Assembly (NCBI RefSeq): GCF_051062515.1
Contig: NZ_JAMXEK010000006.1
Strand: one strand, 5' to 3'
DNA: 64,000 bases
Origin: Aliarcobacter sp017996075
GTDB taxonomy: Bacteria > Campylobacterota > Campylobacteria > Campylobacterales > Arcobacteraceae
How positions within the stretch are numbered: position 1 is the stretch's first letter; every line of letters starts with the position of its first letter. Under the pieces are notes generated by a model that was not told the origin of the DNA, made no database searches, and was given only the letters and a program-made list of their open reading frames with translations. Shown here one piece after another: positions 9,291 through 18,243 of the stretch. The translations under genes were made by a program, and so were the position numbers.

Positions 9291-12200
9291 ATGATTTCAT
9301 CATTCTTTATACGAAACCCTGTTTTTGCAGGAGTTTTATCAATAATTATTTTCCTTGTTGGACTTGTTTCTATGACGAACCTTCCAATAGAACAATATCC
9401 AAAAGTTCTTCCTCCTCAAATTGTTGTAAGTACAAATTATCCAGGAGCAAGTGCTAATACTATTGCTAAAACAGTAGCAGCTCCACTTGAGCAACAAATA
9501 AATGGTGCTAAAAATATGATTTATATGAACTCTTTAGCAGATGATGCTGGGAATTTATCTATAAATGTATATTTTGAAGTAGGAACAGATCCCGATAGTG
9601 CAAAAATTGATGTAAATAATAGAGTTCAAGCGGCTTTATCTTCAATGCCCGAGCAAGTACAAAGAGTTGGAGTTGTTGTAGGTGAGAAATCTCCTAGTAT
9701 TCTTTTATTTGCTATGCTTCAATCTCCAAATAATACTTATGATTCAATCTACTTATCAAACTATGCATTGTTAAATATGGTTGAAACTCTAAAAAGAGTT
9801 GAAGGTGTTGGAGATGCTATGATTTTTGGAGCAAAAGATTACTCTATTAGAGTTTGGCTTGATCCTTCAAAATTATCAAAATACTCTCTTGCTACAACTG
9901 ATGTTATTGCTGTTATAAAAGAGCAAAACAATCAATATGCAGCTGGTAAAATTGCAGCTGAACCAATTGCAAATAAACAGATGTACACATATACAATTCA
10001 AACTCCAGAGAGATTTGATGACCCTGTTCAATTTGCTAATATTGTAATTCGTGCAAATCCTGATGGAAGCAGTTTAAAACTTAAAGATGTTGCTACAATA
10101 GAGCTTGGTGCTAGTAATTACAGTATGCAAACAAGATTAAACAACTCTCCTTCTTTACCTATTGGAGTATTTTTACAAAGTGAAGCAAATGCTTTAGAAT
10201 CAGCAGCAGCTATTAAAAAAGCATTAGAAGAAGCTAGTAAAAACTTCCCTGAAGATATGACTTATACAATTCCTTATGATAGTACAGATTTTATTACAGC
10301 ATCAATTGAAGAGGTTGTAAAAACATTTGTTGAAGCTCTTATTTTAGTTATTTTAATTATTTTTCTATTTTTACAAAACTGGAGAGCTACAATTATTCCT
10401 TTAATTGCTGTTCCTGTATCAATAGTTGGAGCATTTGCAGGAATGTATGCTTTTGGATTTAGTATAAATCTTCTTACTCTTTTTGGACTAGTTCTTGCTA
10501 TTGGTATTGTTGTTGATGATGCTATTATAGTTATTGAAAATATAGAACGTCACATGGAGATGGGTAAAACTCCAAAAGAAGCAGGTTTTGCAGCTATGAA
10601 AGAGGTAACTGGAGCTTTAATTGCTATTATTTTGGTGCTTGGAGCTGTTTTTGTACCTGTTACATTTATGGGTGGCTTAAGTGGTGAGATGTATAGACAA
10701 TTTGCTATTACGATTGTTATATCAGTTTTAATATCTGGATTTGTTGCTCTTACTTTAACACCATCACTTTGTGTAAGAATATTAAAAAATAAAAAGCATG
10801 AACCAAAAGGCTTTTTCAAATGGTTTAATACTATGTTTGATAAAGCGACTGTTGGTTATTCACTTTTAGTTAAAAAAACTATTAGATACTCTTTAATATC
10901 TATGTTGTTATTTGGTGGATTGATTTTTATATCTTATGATATGTTTAAGGGAATGAAAACAGGGCTTGTTCCAGATGAAGACCAAGGTACAATCTTTATT
11001 TTTGGATTTAACCCTCCAGGTTCATCCCTATCAAGAACTATTGAGTTATCTGAAGAGATAAATGCCATTATTTCAAAAGACCCAAATGTTAAAAATATTA
11101 TAACTCTTGCTGGTTATGACTTTACAACAAGTGCTCAAAGAACACATACTGTTGCTACAATTGTTAAATTAAAAGATTGGGATGAAAGACCAGAATCAAG
11201 TCAATCAGCTCAAGCTTTATTAAAAAAATTTAGTGGGCAATTAATGGGAACTAGTGAAGGATTCTCATTTGCAGTTATTCCTCCTGCAATTATTGGTATG
11301 AGTGTTACTGGTGGATTTGATATGTATGTTCAAGACCGAACTGGTGGAAGTATTGAAGATTTACAAAAAGTTGTAAATGAAGTAGTTGAAAAATCAAAAA
11401 CAAGACCAGAACTAATGGGAGTTAGAACTTCATTATCTGCAAATATTCCTCAATACAAAATGGATGTAGATATAGAAAAAGCAAAAGCAAAAGGTGTAAA
11501 TATAAATGATATTTATAATACTATAAATGCAACATATGGAAGTTTTTATGTAAATGATTTCTCACTTTATGGAAGAACTTATAAAGTAAATATGCAAGCT
11601 ATTGATACATATAGATCAAATGTTGAAGATATGCAATATATCTATGTAAAATCATCAAATGGTGAGCTTCTACCTTTAGATGCCTTCGTAACTTTGAAAA
11701 AAGAAGTTGGAGCTGATATTATAGAGAGATTTAATCTTTTCCAAGCTGCAAAAGTTTCAGGACAACCAGCTGCTGGATATAGTTCTGGAGATGCTTTAAA
11801 AGCTATAGAAGAAGTATCAAAAGAGGTTTTACCACAAGGATATACAATTTCTTGGGTTGGAACTGCTTATCAAGAGAAACAAATAGGTGGAAGTTCTGCT
11901 CAAGCATTTATTTTTGGTATTATATTCCTATTCTTAATTTTAGCAGCTCTTTATGAAAAATGGCTACTTCCAATAGCTGTTGTTTTAGCTGTACCATTTG
12001 CTATTTTTGGAGCTATTTTAGCTACAAATTTAAGAGGACTCGATAATAATATCTATTTCCAAGTTGGACTTTTAGTTCTTGCTGGATTGGCTGCTAAAAA
12101 TGCAATTTTGATTGTAGAGTTTGCTCTTCAAAAAAGAAAAGAGGGATACAATCTAATTGATTCAGCTCTTGAAGCTGCAAAAGTAAGATTAAGACCAATA

Positions 12201-12443
12201 GTTATGACTTCTTTAGCATTTACTATTGGTGTTATGCCTCTTGCAATTAGTAGTGGTGCTGGAGCTGCTAGTAAACACTCAATTGGAACTGGAGTTGTTG
12301 GAGGAATGCTAACTGCAACATTCTTGGCAATTTTATTTATTCCACTATTTTATGTATTAATCTCAAGATTAAGTAGAGAAAAAGAAGGAAATATTGCTGA
12401 AGATTTAAAAAAAGAAGAAGAAGAAAACAATAGCGAGAAATAA
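9291..12443 (+). CDS. HAE1-type RND multidrug efflux permease (AcrB/CmeB-like)
   Basis: 1050 residues, full length for hydrophobe/amphiphile efflux permeases. It starts 'MISSFFIRNPVFAGVLSIII' (TM1), and has both porter domains and twelve helices. The proton relay is complete: TM4 'GIVVDDAIIVIENIERH' with D409 and D410, and TM10 'GLAAKNAILIVEFAL' with K936. This differs from the split permease at 894-4108, where the second Asp and the Lys are changed. The C-terminal tail is strongly acidic and basic ('EDLKKEEEENNSEK'). The likely role is export of antibiotics, bile salts, dyes or similar compounds; the exact substrates are not readable. Confidence 0.93.
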   Translation: MISSFFIRNPVFAGVLSIIIFLVGLVSMTNLPIEQYPKVLPPQIVVSTNYPGASANTIAKTVAAPLEQQINGAKNMIYMNSLADDAGNLSINVYFEVGTDPDSAKIDVNNRVQAALSSMPEQVQRVGVVVGEKSPSILLFAMLQSPNNTYDSIYLSNYALLNMVETLKRVEGVGDAMIFGAKDYSIRVWLDPSKLSKYSLATTDVIAVIKEQNNQYAAGKIAAEPIANKQMYTYTIQTPERFDDPVQFANIVIRANPDGSSLKLKDVATIELGASNYSMQTRLNNSPSLPIGVFLQSEANALESAAAIKKALEEASKNFPEDMTYTIPYDSTDFITASIEEVVKTFVEALILVILIIFLFLQNWRATIIPLIAVPVSIVGAFAGMYAFGFSINLLTLFGLVLAIGIVVDDAIIVIENIERHMEMGKTPKEAGFAAMKEVTGALIAIILVLGAVFVPVTFMGGLSGEMYRQFAITIVISVLISGFVALTLTPSLCVRILKNKKHEPKGFFKWFNTMFDKATVGYSLLVKKTIRYSLISMLLFGGLIFISYDMFKGMKTGLVPDEDQGTIFIFGFNPPGSSLSRTIELSEEINAIISKDPNVKNIITLAGYDFTTSAQRTHTVATIVKLKDWDERPESSQSAQALLKKFSGQLMGTSEGFSFAVIPPAIIGMSVTGGFDMYVQDRTGGSIEDLQKVVNEVVEKSKTRPELMGVRTSLSANIPQYKMDVDIEKAKAKGVNINDIYNTINATYGSFYVNDFSLYGRTYKVNMQAIDTYRSNVEDMQYIYVKSSNGELLPLDAFVTLKKEVGADIIERFNLFQAAKVSGQPAAGYSSGDALKAIEEVSKEVLPQGYTISWVGTAYQEKQIGGSSAQAFIFGIIFLFLILAALYEKWLLPIAVVLAVPFAIFGAILATNLRGLDNNIYFQVGLLVLAGLAAKNAILIVEFALQKRKEGYNLIDSALEAAKVRLRPIVMTSLAFTIGVMPLAISSGAGAASKHSIGTGVVGGMLTATFLAILFIPLFYVLISRLSREKEGNIAEDLKKEEEENNSEK

Positions 12444-12482
12444 AAACTCTTCTTATGATTTTTAATTAATCAAAATAGTTTA

Positions 12483-12513
12483 AAAGAAATGGGGGATTAA
12501 ATCCCATTTCTTT
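12483..12513. terminator. bidirectional rho-independent terminator
   Basis: An 11-base stem AAAGAAATGGG / CCCATTTCTTT (12483-12493 and 12503-12513) with a 9-base loop. It has an A-run on one side and T-run on the other, and sits between the converging permease gene and the zinc-ribbon gene. Confidence 0.75.
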
Positions 12514-12519
12514 ATATAA

Positions 12520-12876
12520 TCAAAATAAAATTTTAATACCATATTCAGAATTTAAAATAGCAGTTTTATAGTAATCTTTTCTATTTTCATTTTTAAAACC
12601 AAACCTTTTTTGAGTTTTTAATTTTATTTCTACTTCACCATTAAGCAAAAGTTCTCTTATTTCACTATGTTTTAGCCAATGTCCATATCGACCAAGAGCA
12701 TTTTGCCAAATTTTAAATCCACATTTTGAAGCTGATGTTAATTCAAAAAACTCTCCATCTTCAGTTGTCCAAGAAGCATTGCTACAAGCATATAATTCAA
12801 CTTTTTTTCCTCTTACCTCTTTTTTTCTAACTTCAATTTCTCCATCATCACAATATGGACATTTCCCCAATAACAT
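12520..12876 (-). CDS. topoisomerase-derived zinc-ribbon protein
   Basis: 118 residues. Cysteines at 6, 9, 31 and 52 (CPYC, then two spaced single cysteines) could bind one zinc. The segment 'CGFKIWQNALGRYGHWLKHS' followed by 'EIRELLLNGEV' resembles the small C-terminal repeats of type IA topoisomerases, where 'CGFxIWK...G..L....ELL..G' is the usual pattern. No catalytic toprim domain is present, so this is a free-standing repeat module, probably nucleic-acid binding. It stands alone, convergent to the efflux operon. The function is unknown. Confidence 0.55.
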   Translation of the reverse strand: MLLGKCPYCDDGEIEVRKKEVRGKKVELYACSNASWTTEDGEFFELTSASKCGFKIWQNALGRYGHWLKHSEIRELLLNGEVEIKLKTQKRFGFKNENRKDYYKTAILNSEYGIKILF

Positions 12877-12994
12877 ATAAATTGCCTTTAATTTTTACAA
12901 ATTATATTCACTTTTGATATATAAAAAGCTAAAAAATTAACTAAAAATTAACTCATTTTTCATATACTTATACAATTTAAAATAAAGGGAAATT

Positions 12995-13510
12995 ATGAGA
13001 AAAAAAATTCTTACTTCAATGTTACTTTTTAGTACAACACTTTTTGCAATGGAGCATTCTAACCATAATATGCAACATAACAATACAAACGAAGTAGCTA
13101 ATCAAAGTAGTAGTTTAACTATTCCAAAAGATACAAAATGTCCTGTTTGTGGTATGTTTGTAGCAAAATATGAAAAATGGATTGCTGCTATTAAAACAGA
13201 TAAAGAGAGTTTCTATTTTGATGGAGTAAAAGATATGATGAAGTTTTATTTTGAACCAACAAAATATACAAAAAATTCTGATTTAAAAAATTCAACTATA
13301 AGTGTTACTGATTACTATACTCTTGAGCAAATCGATGCAAAAAATGCTTTTTTTGTAATTGGTTCAAATGTTATGGGACCTATGGGAGATGAATTAATAC
13401 CATTTAAAGATGAAAATAGTGCAAATGAGTTTTCAAAAGACCATTTTGGAAAGAAAATTTTGAAGTTTAATGAAATAACTTTGGATACACTACCAAAAAA
13501 ACATCACTAA
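12995..13510 (+). CDS. NosL-like copper-binding periplasmic protein
   Basis: 171 residues with a signal peptide (about 1-18, ending 'TLFA'). A His/Met-rich stretch follows directly ('MEHSNHNMQHNN'). The NosL-type motif 'CPVCGMFVAKYEKWIAAI' has C49, C52 and M54. NosL is a Cu(I) chaperone for nitrous oxide reductase; related CxxCGM proteins handle copper elsewhere. Unlike typical NosL it has no lipobox Cys, and no nos genes are nearby, so the partner is unknown. Conserved blocks 'FYFDGVKDMMKFYFEP' and 'DAKNAFFVIGSNVMGPMG' match the family. The ribosome binding site is AAGGGA. Confidence 0.8.
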   Translation: MRKKILTSMLLFSTTLFAMEHSNHNMQHNNTNEVANQSSSLTIPKDTKCPVCGMFVAKYEKWIAAIKTDKESFYFDGVKDMMKFYFEPTKYTKNSDLKNSTISVTDYYTLEQIDAKNAFFVIGSNVMGPMGDELIPFKDENSANEFSKDHFGKKILKFNEITLDTLPKKHH

Positions 13511-13533
13511 ACAATGCGTAAATCGCATTGTTT
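13509..13533. terminator. bidirectional terminator between the nosL-like gene and ppnP
   Basis: A perfect 10-base stem AAACAATGCG / CGCATTGTTT with a 5-base loop, overlapping the stop codon of the NosL-like gene and followed by a T/A-rich tract. It serves both converging genes. Confidence 0.75.
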
Positions 13534-13541
13534 AATTAAAA

Positions 13542-13856
13542 TTAATCTTTTATAAATGAGCAACAATAATCAACTAAAGTATGCACTCTTAATCTAAATT
13601 TTGTATTTGCAGGAATAGAAAAAGATGCAGGTCCTTCAAACTCTTGCCAATCAGATGCAGGAAGTAATAAATCAATTTTTCCTCTTTGAATATCAATAAC
13701 CTCTTTATTTACAGTATTAAGTTCATACTCACCTTGTAACATAATTCCTAAAGTTTTTTTGCTTCCATCTTCAAATGTAATAGCACGGCTTGTAATATTT
13801 CCATCGTATAAAATATTTGCTGCTTTTGCTATAGAAACACCTTTAAAATATGACAT
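13542..13856 (-). CDS. ppnP: pyrimidine/purine nucleoside phosphorylase PpnP
   Basis: 104 residues, the usual length of this cupin-like family (formerly DUF1255, YaiE). Recognisable segments are 'NILYDGNITSRAITFEDGS', 'KTLGIMLQGEYELNT', 'WQEFEGPASFSIPANTKFRL' and the end 'DYCCSF'. The family cleaves nucleosides with phosphate to give free base and ribose 1-phosphate. It is a single-gene unit with a good ribosome binding site (AAGGAG) and a shared 115-base upstream region with the gene at 13972. Confidence 0.88.
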   Translation of the reverse strand: MSYFKGVSIAKAANILYDGNITSRAITFEDGSKKTLGIMLQGEYELNTVNKEVIDIQRGKIDLLLPASDWQEFEGPASFSIPANTKFRLRVHTLVDYCCSFIKD

Positions 13857-13939
13857 TATAGTCTCCTTAAAATTTATCGCATTATTATATCAAATCAATT
13901 ATACGATTTTATTGAAGCAAAAGGCTAGAAATCTTTTGA

Positions 13940-13945
13940 TATAAT
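13940..13945 (+). promoter_or_regulatory. -10 element upstream of the acidic small protein and recO
   Basis: TATAAT at 13940-13945 lies 26 bases before the ATG at 13972 and is preceded by TG-like context (TTTTGA). No convincing -35 is seen, which is common in Campylobacterota promoters. Confidence 0.4.
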
Positions 13946-13971
13946 TCGAAAAAATTAAAAAAGGTGTAAAA

Positions 13972-14235
13972 ATGAGTATCCAAGAAGAGCTTAAAGAGAT
14001 AATAAATAATGAAGTTTTAGTTGAAATAGAAGACCATATAGATGATATTTTTGAAATAATTGCTGCAAAAAAAGATACTCCAGAATTAAAAGAAGAGCTT
14101 GCAGAAATGCAAGGAATGAAAAAAGATTTTGAAGAGCTTTTAAATGATTTAGAAGCTGGTGAAATCGATGATGAAGAAGCTCAAGAGATTTACGATGAAA
14201 TAGTTGATATGCTTGAAGGTTCAAACGAAGATTAA
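13972..14235 (+). CDS. small acidic protein of unknown function
   Basis: 87 residues, very rich in Glu and Asp and almost wholly helical by composition ('EVLVEIEDHIDDIFEII', 'EIDDEEAQEIYDEIVDML'). No enzyme motif or membrane segment is visible. It has its own -10 element and is followed 3 bases later by the GTG start of the RecO gene, so the two form one transcript. It may be a small adaptor or structural protein; I do not recognise a named family. Confidence 0.75.
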   Translation: MSIQEELKEIINNEVLVEIEDHIDDIFEIIAAKKDTPELKEELAEMQGMKKDFEELLNDLEAGEIDDEEAQEIYDEIVDMLEGSNED

Positions 14236-14238
14236 GAT

Positions 14239-14853
14239 GTGCAAGGCTATATTATTGATATAAAAGCTGTAAAAGATGATGATTTAATTGTCACTATTAT
14301 ATGCGAAAATGAGTTAATTACAACATATAGATTTTATGGAGCAAGGCACTCAAATATCAATATTGGCTACAAAATAGACTTTGAACTTGAAAGTACAAAG
14401 TCTTCTATTTCAAGACTTAAAGATGTTATTCAACTAGGTTTCCCTTGGATTTTAAATAACCAGAAAATGTATGCTTGGCAAAGGTATCTTAAACTTTTTT
14501 ACACTCACTTAAAAGAGCTTCATGAGTTAGAACCATTCTACTTTTTTCTTTTAGAAAATTTAGTTTCAAAAATAGAGAAACAAAATGTTTATAGAGCTAT
14601 TATAGAATCATATCTTTCAATTTTAGAGCAGGAAGGAAGACTTCATACAGATTTTGAGTGTCTTATTTGTGAAGTTGAAATAAATAGTGACTTATCAATA
14701 GTAAGAGGTTTTTTACCTGTTCACAAAAGTTGTATAAGAGGAAAAGTTTTTGATTATTTAAAAATAAAAGAGCTTTTTTTTACAAAAAAAACTATAAATC
14801 TAAATGATGATGAAGTAGAAAACCTTTTTGAAATCCTACTTCTTGGGCTTTGA
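14239..14853 (+). CDS. recO: recombination mediator RecO (epsilon type)
   Basis: 204 residues, starting at GTG (the nearby ATG at 14237 leads to an immediate stop). The start 'MQGYIIDIKAVKDDDLIVTI' and the segment 'TYRFYGARHSNINIGYKIDF' match the short RecO form of Campylobacterota. The first segment is the OB-fold N-terminal domain. The C-terminal half is helical, with cysteines 'FECLICEV' and 'HKSC' that could bind zinc. RecO with RecR loads RecA on SSB-coated single-stranded DNA. This version lacks part of the C-terminal domain of the E. coli protein (242 residues). Confidence 0.78.
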   Translation: MQGYIIDIKAVKDDDLIVTIICENELITTYRFYGARHSNINIGYKIDFELESTKSSISRLKDVIQLGFPWILNNQKMYAWQRYLKLFYTHLKELHELEPFYFFLLENLVSKIEKQNVYRAIIESYLSILEQEGRLHTDFECLICEVEINSDLSIVRGFLPVHKSCIRGKVFDYLKIKELFFTKKTINLNDDEVENLFEILLLGL

Positions 14854-14860
14854 AATAGAG

Positions 14861-15685
14861 TTAATATAAATCTATTTTTGTTTTAAGATTTTCTATGGTT
14901 TGAGCTAATATTTTTGTATCAAATCCATACTCTTTTGCCTTTATAATTCCTTCTTTAATTGATTTTTCGCTTAAAGGTTCTTTTATATTTGCAACAGTTT
15001 TGATTACACTTAAGATTTTTGCTTTTCTTTCAAACTCTTTTGAAACGTTATTTATATCATCTACAAATTCTATACTATTTATTAAATTTGGACTAAGTTT
15101 CCAGTGTTTAAAAATTTGTGCTGTTACATATGAACTAGAAAATCCTAAAAACTCTTTTTCTACCTCTTCAATAGATAAAATTCCTTCTTCTATTTTTGCT
15201 TTAAACTCTTTTTCTTTTTGCTCATTTAGAATCATATCAGCAATAATATATTTACCAATATCAATCAAAAGTGCAGGTAAAATAATTTCGTCTTTTATGG
15301 TTTCATCTATTTTACCCAACCATAAACTAGCCAAAACAGATGCAATATTTGATGAATTCATAAAATTATCATTTGTAAGTCCATATGGAGCCAAAGTTGT
15401 AACCAATAGCTTTTGACTACTAGCTGAAATAGCAACCGATATTGTAAAGTTTATTCCAAGTAAAGATATAGCTCTAAGTGGAGTTTCAACTTTACTTCGA
15501 AAACCAAACATAGCTGAATTTGCTATTTTTAAAAGATTTGTTACAATCAAAGCATCTTTACTTATAATATCGTGAAGTTCGCTTATCTCTTTTTCACTTT
15601 TTCTTCTATACTCTTCTATTAAAATAATTGTTCTAGGAAGTGGTGGAAGGGACTCAACTCTTCTTAATAAATCATCAATTTGCAA
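14861..15685 (-). CDS. HDOD-domain signalling protein
   Basis: 274 residues covering a single HDOD domain: the start 'RVESLPPLPRTIILIEEY', 'ISKDALIVTNLLKIANSA', 'RAISLLGINFTISVAIS' and the later 'ILPALLIDIGKYIIADMIL' are typical. HDOD proteins resemble HD phosphodiesterases but usually lack the full metal-binding residues, and they act in regulation, motility or stress. It starts at TTG with a good ribosome binding site (AAAGGGA). It lies 20 bases upstream of ychF on the same strand's far side and converges with recO. The precise partner is unknown. Confidence 0.82.
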   Translation of the reverse strand: MQIDDLLRRVESLPPLPRTIILIEEYRRKSEKEISELHDIISKDALIVTNLLKIANSAMFGFRSKVETPLRAISLLGINFTISVAISASSQKLLVTTLAPYGLTNDNFMNSSNIASVLASLWLGKIDETIKDEIILPALLIDIGKYIIADMILNEQKEKEFKAKIEEGILSIEEVEKEFLGFSSSYVTAQIFKHWKLSPNLINSIEFVDDINNVSKEFERKAKILSVIKTVANIKEPLSEKSIKEGIIKAKEYGFDTKILAQTIENLKTKIDLY

Positions 15686-15705
15686 AATATTCCCTTTAAT
15701 TTTAT

Positions 15706-16809
15706 CTAAACATTAAATCTAAAATGCATTACATCACCATCTTGAACAACATAATCCTTACCTTCTAGTCTTAATTTTCCAGCATCTTTACACTTAGCTT
15801 CTCCACCAAATTTAACAAAATCTTCATAAGATATAACTTCTGCTTTTATAAAACCTTTTTCAAAGTCATTGTGAATAACAGCAGCTGCTTGTGGAGCTTT
15901 TGTATTTTTTCGTATAGTCCAAGCACGAACTTCTATTTTCCCAGCTGTAAAATAGCTTTGAAGACCTAATTTATCAAAAGCTTTTTGAATAATTTGCTCT
16001 AAACCTGATTCAGCAACTCCTAAATCATCCAAAAATGCTCTTGCTTCATCATCTTCAAGTCCAACAAGCTCCTCTTCAATTTTTGCACAAAGCACAATAA
16101 CATCTGCATTCACTGTTTGAGCATACTCTTTTACAAGTTCTACATATTTGTTTGTTCCAGAACTAAGTGTATCTTCATCTACATTTGCTCCATAAATAAC
16201 ATCTTTATTTGATAAGAATCTAAGCTCTTTATCCAAAGCTATAAATGCTTCATTATCACAATTTTCAAAAGTTTTTACAGGTTGAAGCTCTCCAATATGA
16301 GCATATAACTCTTCAGCAATTACAAGCGAAGCTGCAGCTTCTTTACTTCCTTTTGACTGTTTTTTAAGTCTTTCTATCTTTTTTTCAAGTTGTGAAATAT
16401 CTGCATATATAAGCTCTGTTTCAATTATTTCAATATCTCTTAAAGGATTTACATCACCCTCTACATGAACAATATTTCCATCTTCAAAACATCTAACCAT
16501 ATGTAAAATTACTTCGACTTCTCTAATATTTGATAAAAACTGATTTCCAAGTCCTTCACCTTTACTAGCACCTCTTACAAGTCCTGCAATATCAACAAAA
16601 TCAATAGTTGAATGCTGAATTTTATCAGGATTAACGATTTTTGCTAATTCGTCTAATCTTTTATCAGGAACTGGAACTATCGCTTTATTTGGCTCTATTG
16701 TACAAAACGGATAGTTTTCCGCTTGCGCATTTTGTGCTTTTGTTAAAGCATTAAAAGTTGTACTTTTCCCTACATTTGGAAGTCCTACTATTCCTACACC
16801 TAGTCCCAT
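15706..16809 (-). CDS. ychF: redox-regulated ATPase / ribosome-associated GTPase YchF
   Basis: 367 residues from the preferred ATG. The start 'MGLGVGIVGLPNVGKSTTF' contains the P-loop; an in-frame ATG 33 bases earlier is rejected because AAAAGGATAATT-ATG is a proper ribosome binding site at 16809. G2/G3 are visible as 'FVDIAGLVRGASKGEGLGNQ', then a coiled coil ('QLEKKIERLKKQSKG'), and the C-terminal TGS domain ends 'YVVQDGDVMHFRFNV'. YchF/OLA1 prefers ATP and associates with ribosomes and stress responses. It is a conserved single-copy gene. Confidence 0.93.
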   Translation of the reverse strand: MGLGVGIVGLPNVGKSTTFNALTKAQNAQAENYPFCTIEPNKAIVPVPDKRLDELAKIVNPDKIQHSTIDFVDIAGLVRGASKGEGLGNQFLSNIREVEVILHMVRCFEDGNIVHVEGDVNPLRDIEIIETELIYADISQLEKKIERLKKQSKGSKEAAASLVIAEELYAHIGELQPVKTFENCDNEAFIALDKELRFLSNKDVIYGANVDEDTLSSGTNKYVELVKEYAQTVNADVIVLCAKIEEELVGLEDDEARAFLDDLGVAESGLEQIIQKAFDKLGLQSYFTAGKIEVRAWTIRKNTKAPQAAAVIHNDFEKGFIKAEVISYEDFVKFGGEAKCKDAGKLRLEGKDYVVQDGDVMHFRFNV

Positions 16810-17169
16810 AATTATCCTTTTGTCTTTATTTATAAATATCATACAATATCCATCAAATCGCTATTTAAATTGGATTCAATTTTTTTTAAAGCACAATAAA
16901 TTATCACTATTTATAAAAATCTCAAATACTAAATAAGAAATAAAATGACAATTTTAAAAGACTCTATCAAAACAATTCCAACAAACGATAAGGCTATCTT
17001 CTGTAAGGAATATTATAAACGAAAACAACAAAGAAATAGATAAATCTATTTAATTCGATATAGAGAAAATGATAATAAATTAAAATAAAGCTAAATAATT
17101 TTAAAGTAATTTACAAAGATCTTTTACAGTAGAATAAAAACTATTTTTAAAAACAATAAAAGGCTAACA
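16810..17169. other. gene-poor interval between ychF and the SRPBCC gene
   Basis: 360 bases, very AT-rich. It must hold the ychF promoter (leftward) and the promoter of the gene at 17170 (rightward). The only open stretch is a 32-codon frame at 16945-17043 with no clear ribosome binding site and no recognisable product; it could be the start of a lost gene. No RNA gene, repeat or strong hairpin was seen. Confidence 0.5.
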
Positions 17170-17619
17170 ATGGAAACATTTGAAAAAACTACTTTAATAG
17201 ATTGCAGTGAAAAAGAGCTATTTGATTTTCATCTTGATACAAATAACATTAAACTAATAACTCCAAAACATACAAAAGTAGAGCTGTTGGATTATGAAGA
17301 CTCAACTTATGAGGGGAAAATAGTAAAGATAAAAACTACAAGAGCTTTTATTTCTATGAATTGGATAATTAAAATTGAAAAACTACAATACCCAAATCTA
17401 ATGGTTGATGTTGCTATAAAATCTCCTTTTTCTTATTGGGAACACAGCCATATATTTACTCAAAAAGGTAATTTGTGTGAATTAAAAGATAACATTAAGT
17501 TTAAATTACCTTTTGGTATATTTGGAAAATTGATTTTTCCATTTATTAAAAAAGATATAAAAAATATGTTTGAATATAGACATCTTCAAACAAAAAAATA
17601 TTTTAGTAAAAAGGATTAA
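17170..17619 (+). CDS. SRPBCC-fold (START-like) protein
   Basis: 149 residues with the layout of a small SRPBCC ligand-binding protein: N-terminal strand 'METFEKTTLIDCSEKELFDF', central strands 'MNWIIKIEKLQYPNLMVDVA' and 'SPFSYWEHSHIFTQKGNLCE', and a C-terminal helix ('FIKKDIKNMFEYRHLQTKKY'). Such proteins bind hydrophobic ligands or act as cyclases; no catalytic residues can be named. It lies 3 bases upstream of the glutathione peroxidase gene and near an SDR and a FAD amine-oxidase remnant. This recalls stress/lipid-modification gene groups of other proteobacteria. Confidence 0.7.
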   Translation: METFEKTTLIDCSEKELFDFHLDTNNIKLITPKHTKVELLDYEDSTYEGKIVKIKTTRAFISMNWIIKIEKLQYPNLMVDVAIKSPFSYWEHSHIFTQKGNLCELKDNIKFKLPFGIFGKLIFPFIKKDIKNMFEYRHLQTKKYFSKKD

Positions 17620-17622
17620 GAT

Positions 17623-18156
17623 ATGAGATTTATTTTGGGACTTTTTTTGTTTATAAGAACTTTATTAGGAGATGAAAATATGAGTATATATGATATTGAA
17701 GTAAAAGATATAGATGGTAAAGTTTTTACTATGAAAAAGTATGAAAACAGGGTAATGTTAATTGTAAATGTTGCTAGTAAATGTGGTTTTACAAACCAAT
17801 ATGAGGGTTTAGAAGAGTTACATAAAAAATATTTTGATAAAGGATTATCAGTTTTAGGTTTTCCTTGTAATCAGTTTTTATCGCAAGAACCAGGAACAGA
17901 AGAGCAGATTAAAGAGTTTTGCTCATTAACTTATGGTGTAGAGTTTGAAATGTTTAGTAAAATTGATGTAAATGGAGAGAATGCTCACCCTTTATATAAA
18001 TATTTAAAGGAAAACTCAAAAGGAGTTTTAGGAACAGAGGCTATAAAATGGAATTTTACAAAATTTTTAGTTGATAAAAATGGTAAAGTGGTAAAAAGAT
18101 ATGCTTCTAGTACAAAACCAAGTGATATTGAAAAAGATATTTTAGATTTACTATAA
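17623..18156 (+). CDS. glutathione peroxidase-family peroxidase (cysteine type)
   Basis: 177 residues. The peroxidatic residue is Cys54 ('NVASKCGFTNQYEGLEELH'), so this is not a selenoprotein. Also present are 'GFPCNQF' (Cys82 and the Gln/Asn of the active site) and 'IKWNFTKFLVD' with the conserved Trp. It reduces hydrogen peroxide or lipid hydroperoxides, probably with thioredoxin. Two starts are possible: this ATG adds a hydrophobic leader (residues 1-16) that may send the protein to the periplasm. The ATG at 17680 has an AGGAG site 8 bases upstream and gives the usual 'MSIYDIEV' start of cytosolic members. Both have good ribosome binding sites, so localisation is undecided. Confidence 0.9.
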   Translation: MRFILGLFLFIRTLLGDENMSIYDIEVKDIDGKVFTMKKYENRVMLIVNVASKCGFTNQYEGLEELHKKYFDKGLSVLGFPCNQFLSQEPGTEEQIKEFCSLTYGVEFEMFSKIDVNGENAHPLYKYLKENSKGVLGTEAIKWNFTKFLVDKNGKVVKRYASSTKPSDIEKDILDLL

Positions 18157-18243
18157 AAGTTAAATATATTTACCAATTAACATATTAGTAATACAAAAAA
18201 ACTTTATTCTGTAATAAACTACTAAAAATTTATAAGGTTTTTT

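Noticed and set aside
13991..14224. Leftward open frame of 77 codons opposite the acidic small protein
   Set aside because: Its Leu/His-rich translation is the mirror of the acidic repeat codons on the other strand; no start site or motif.
16945..17043. 32-codon frame in the ychF-SRPBCC interval
   Set aside because: No ribosome binding site and no recognisable sequence; mentioned only in the gap description.
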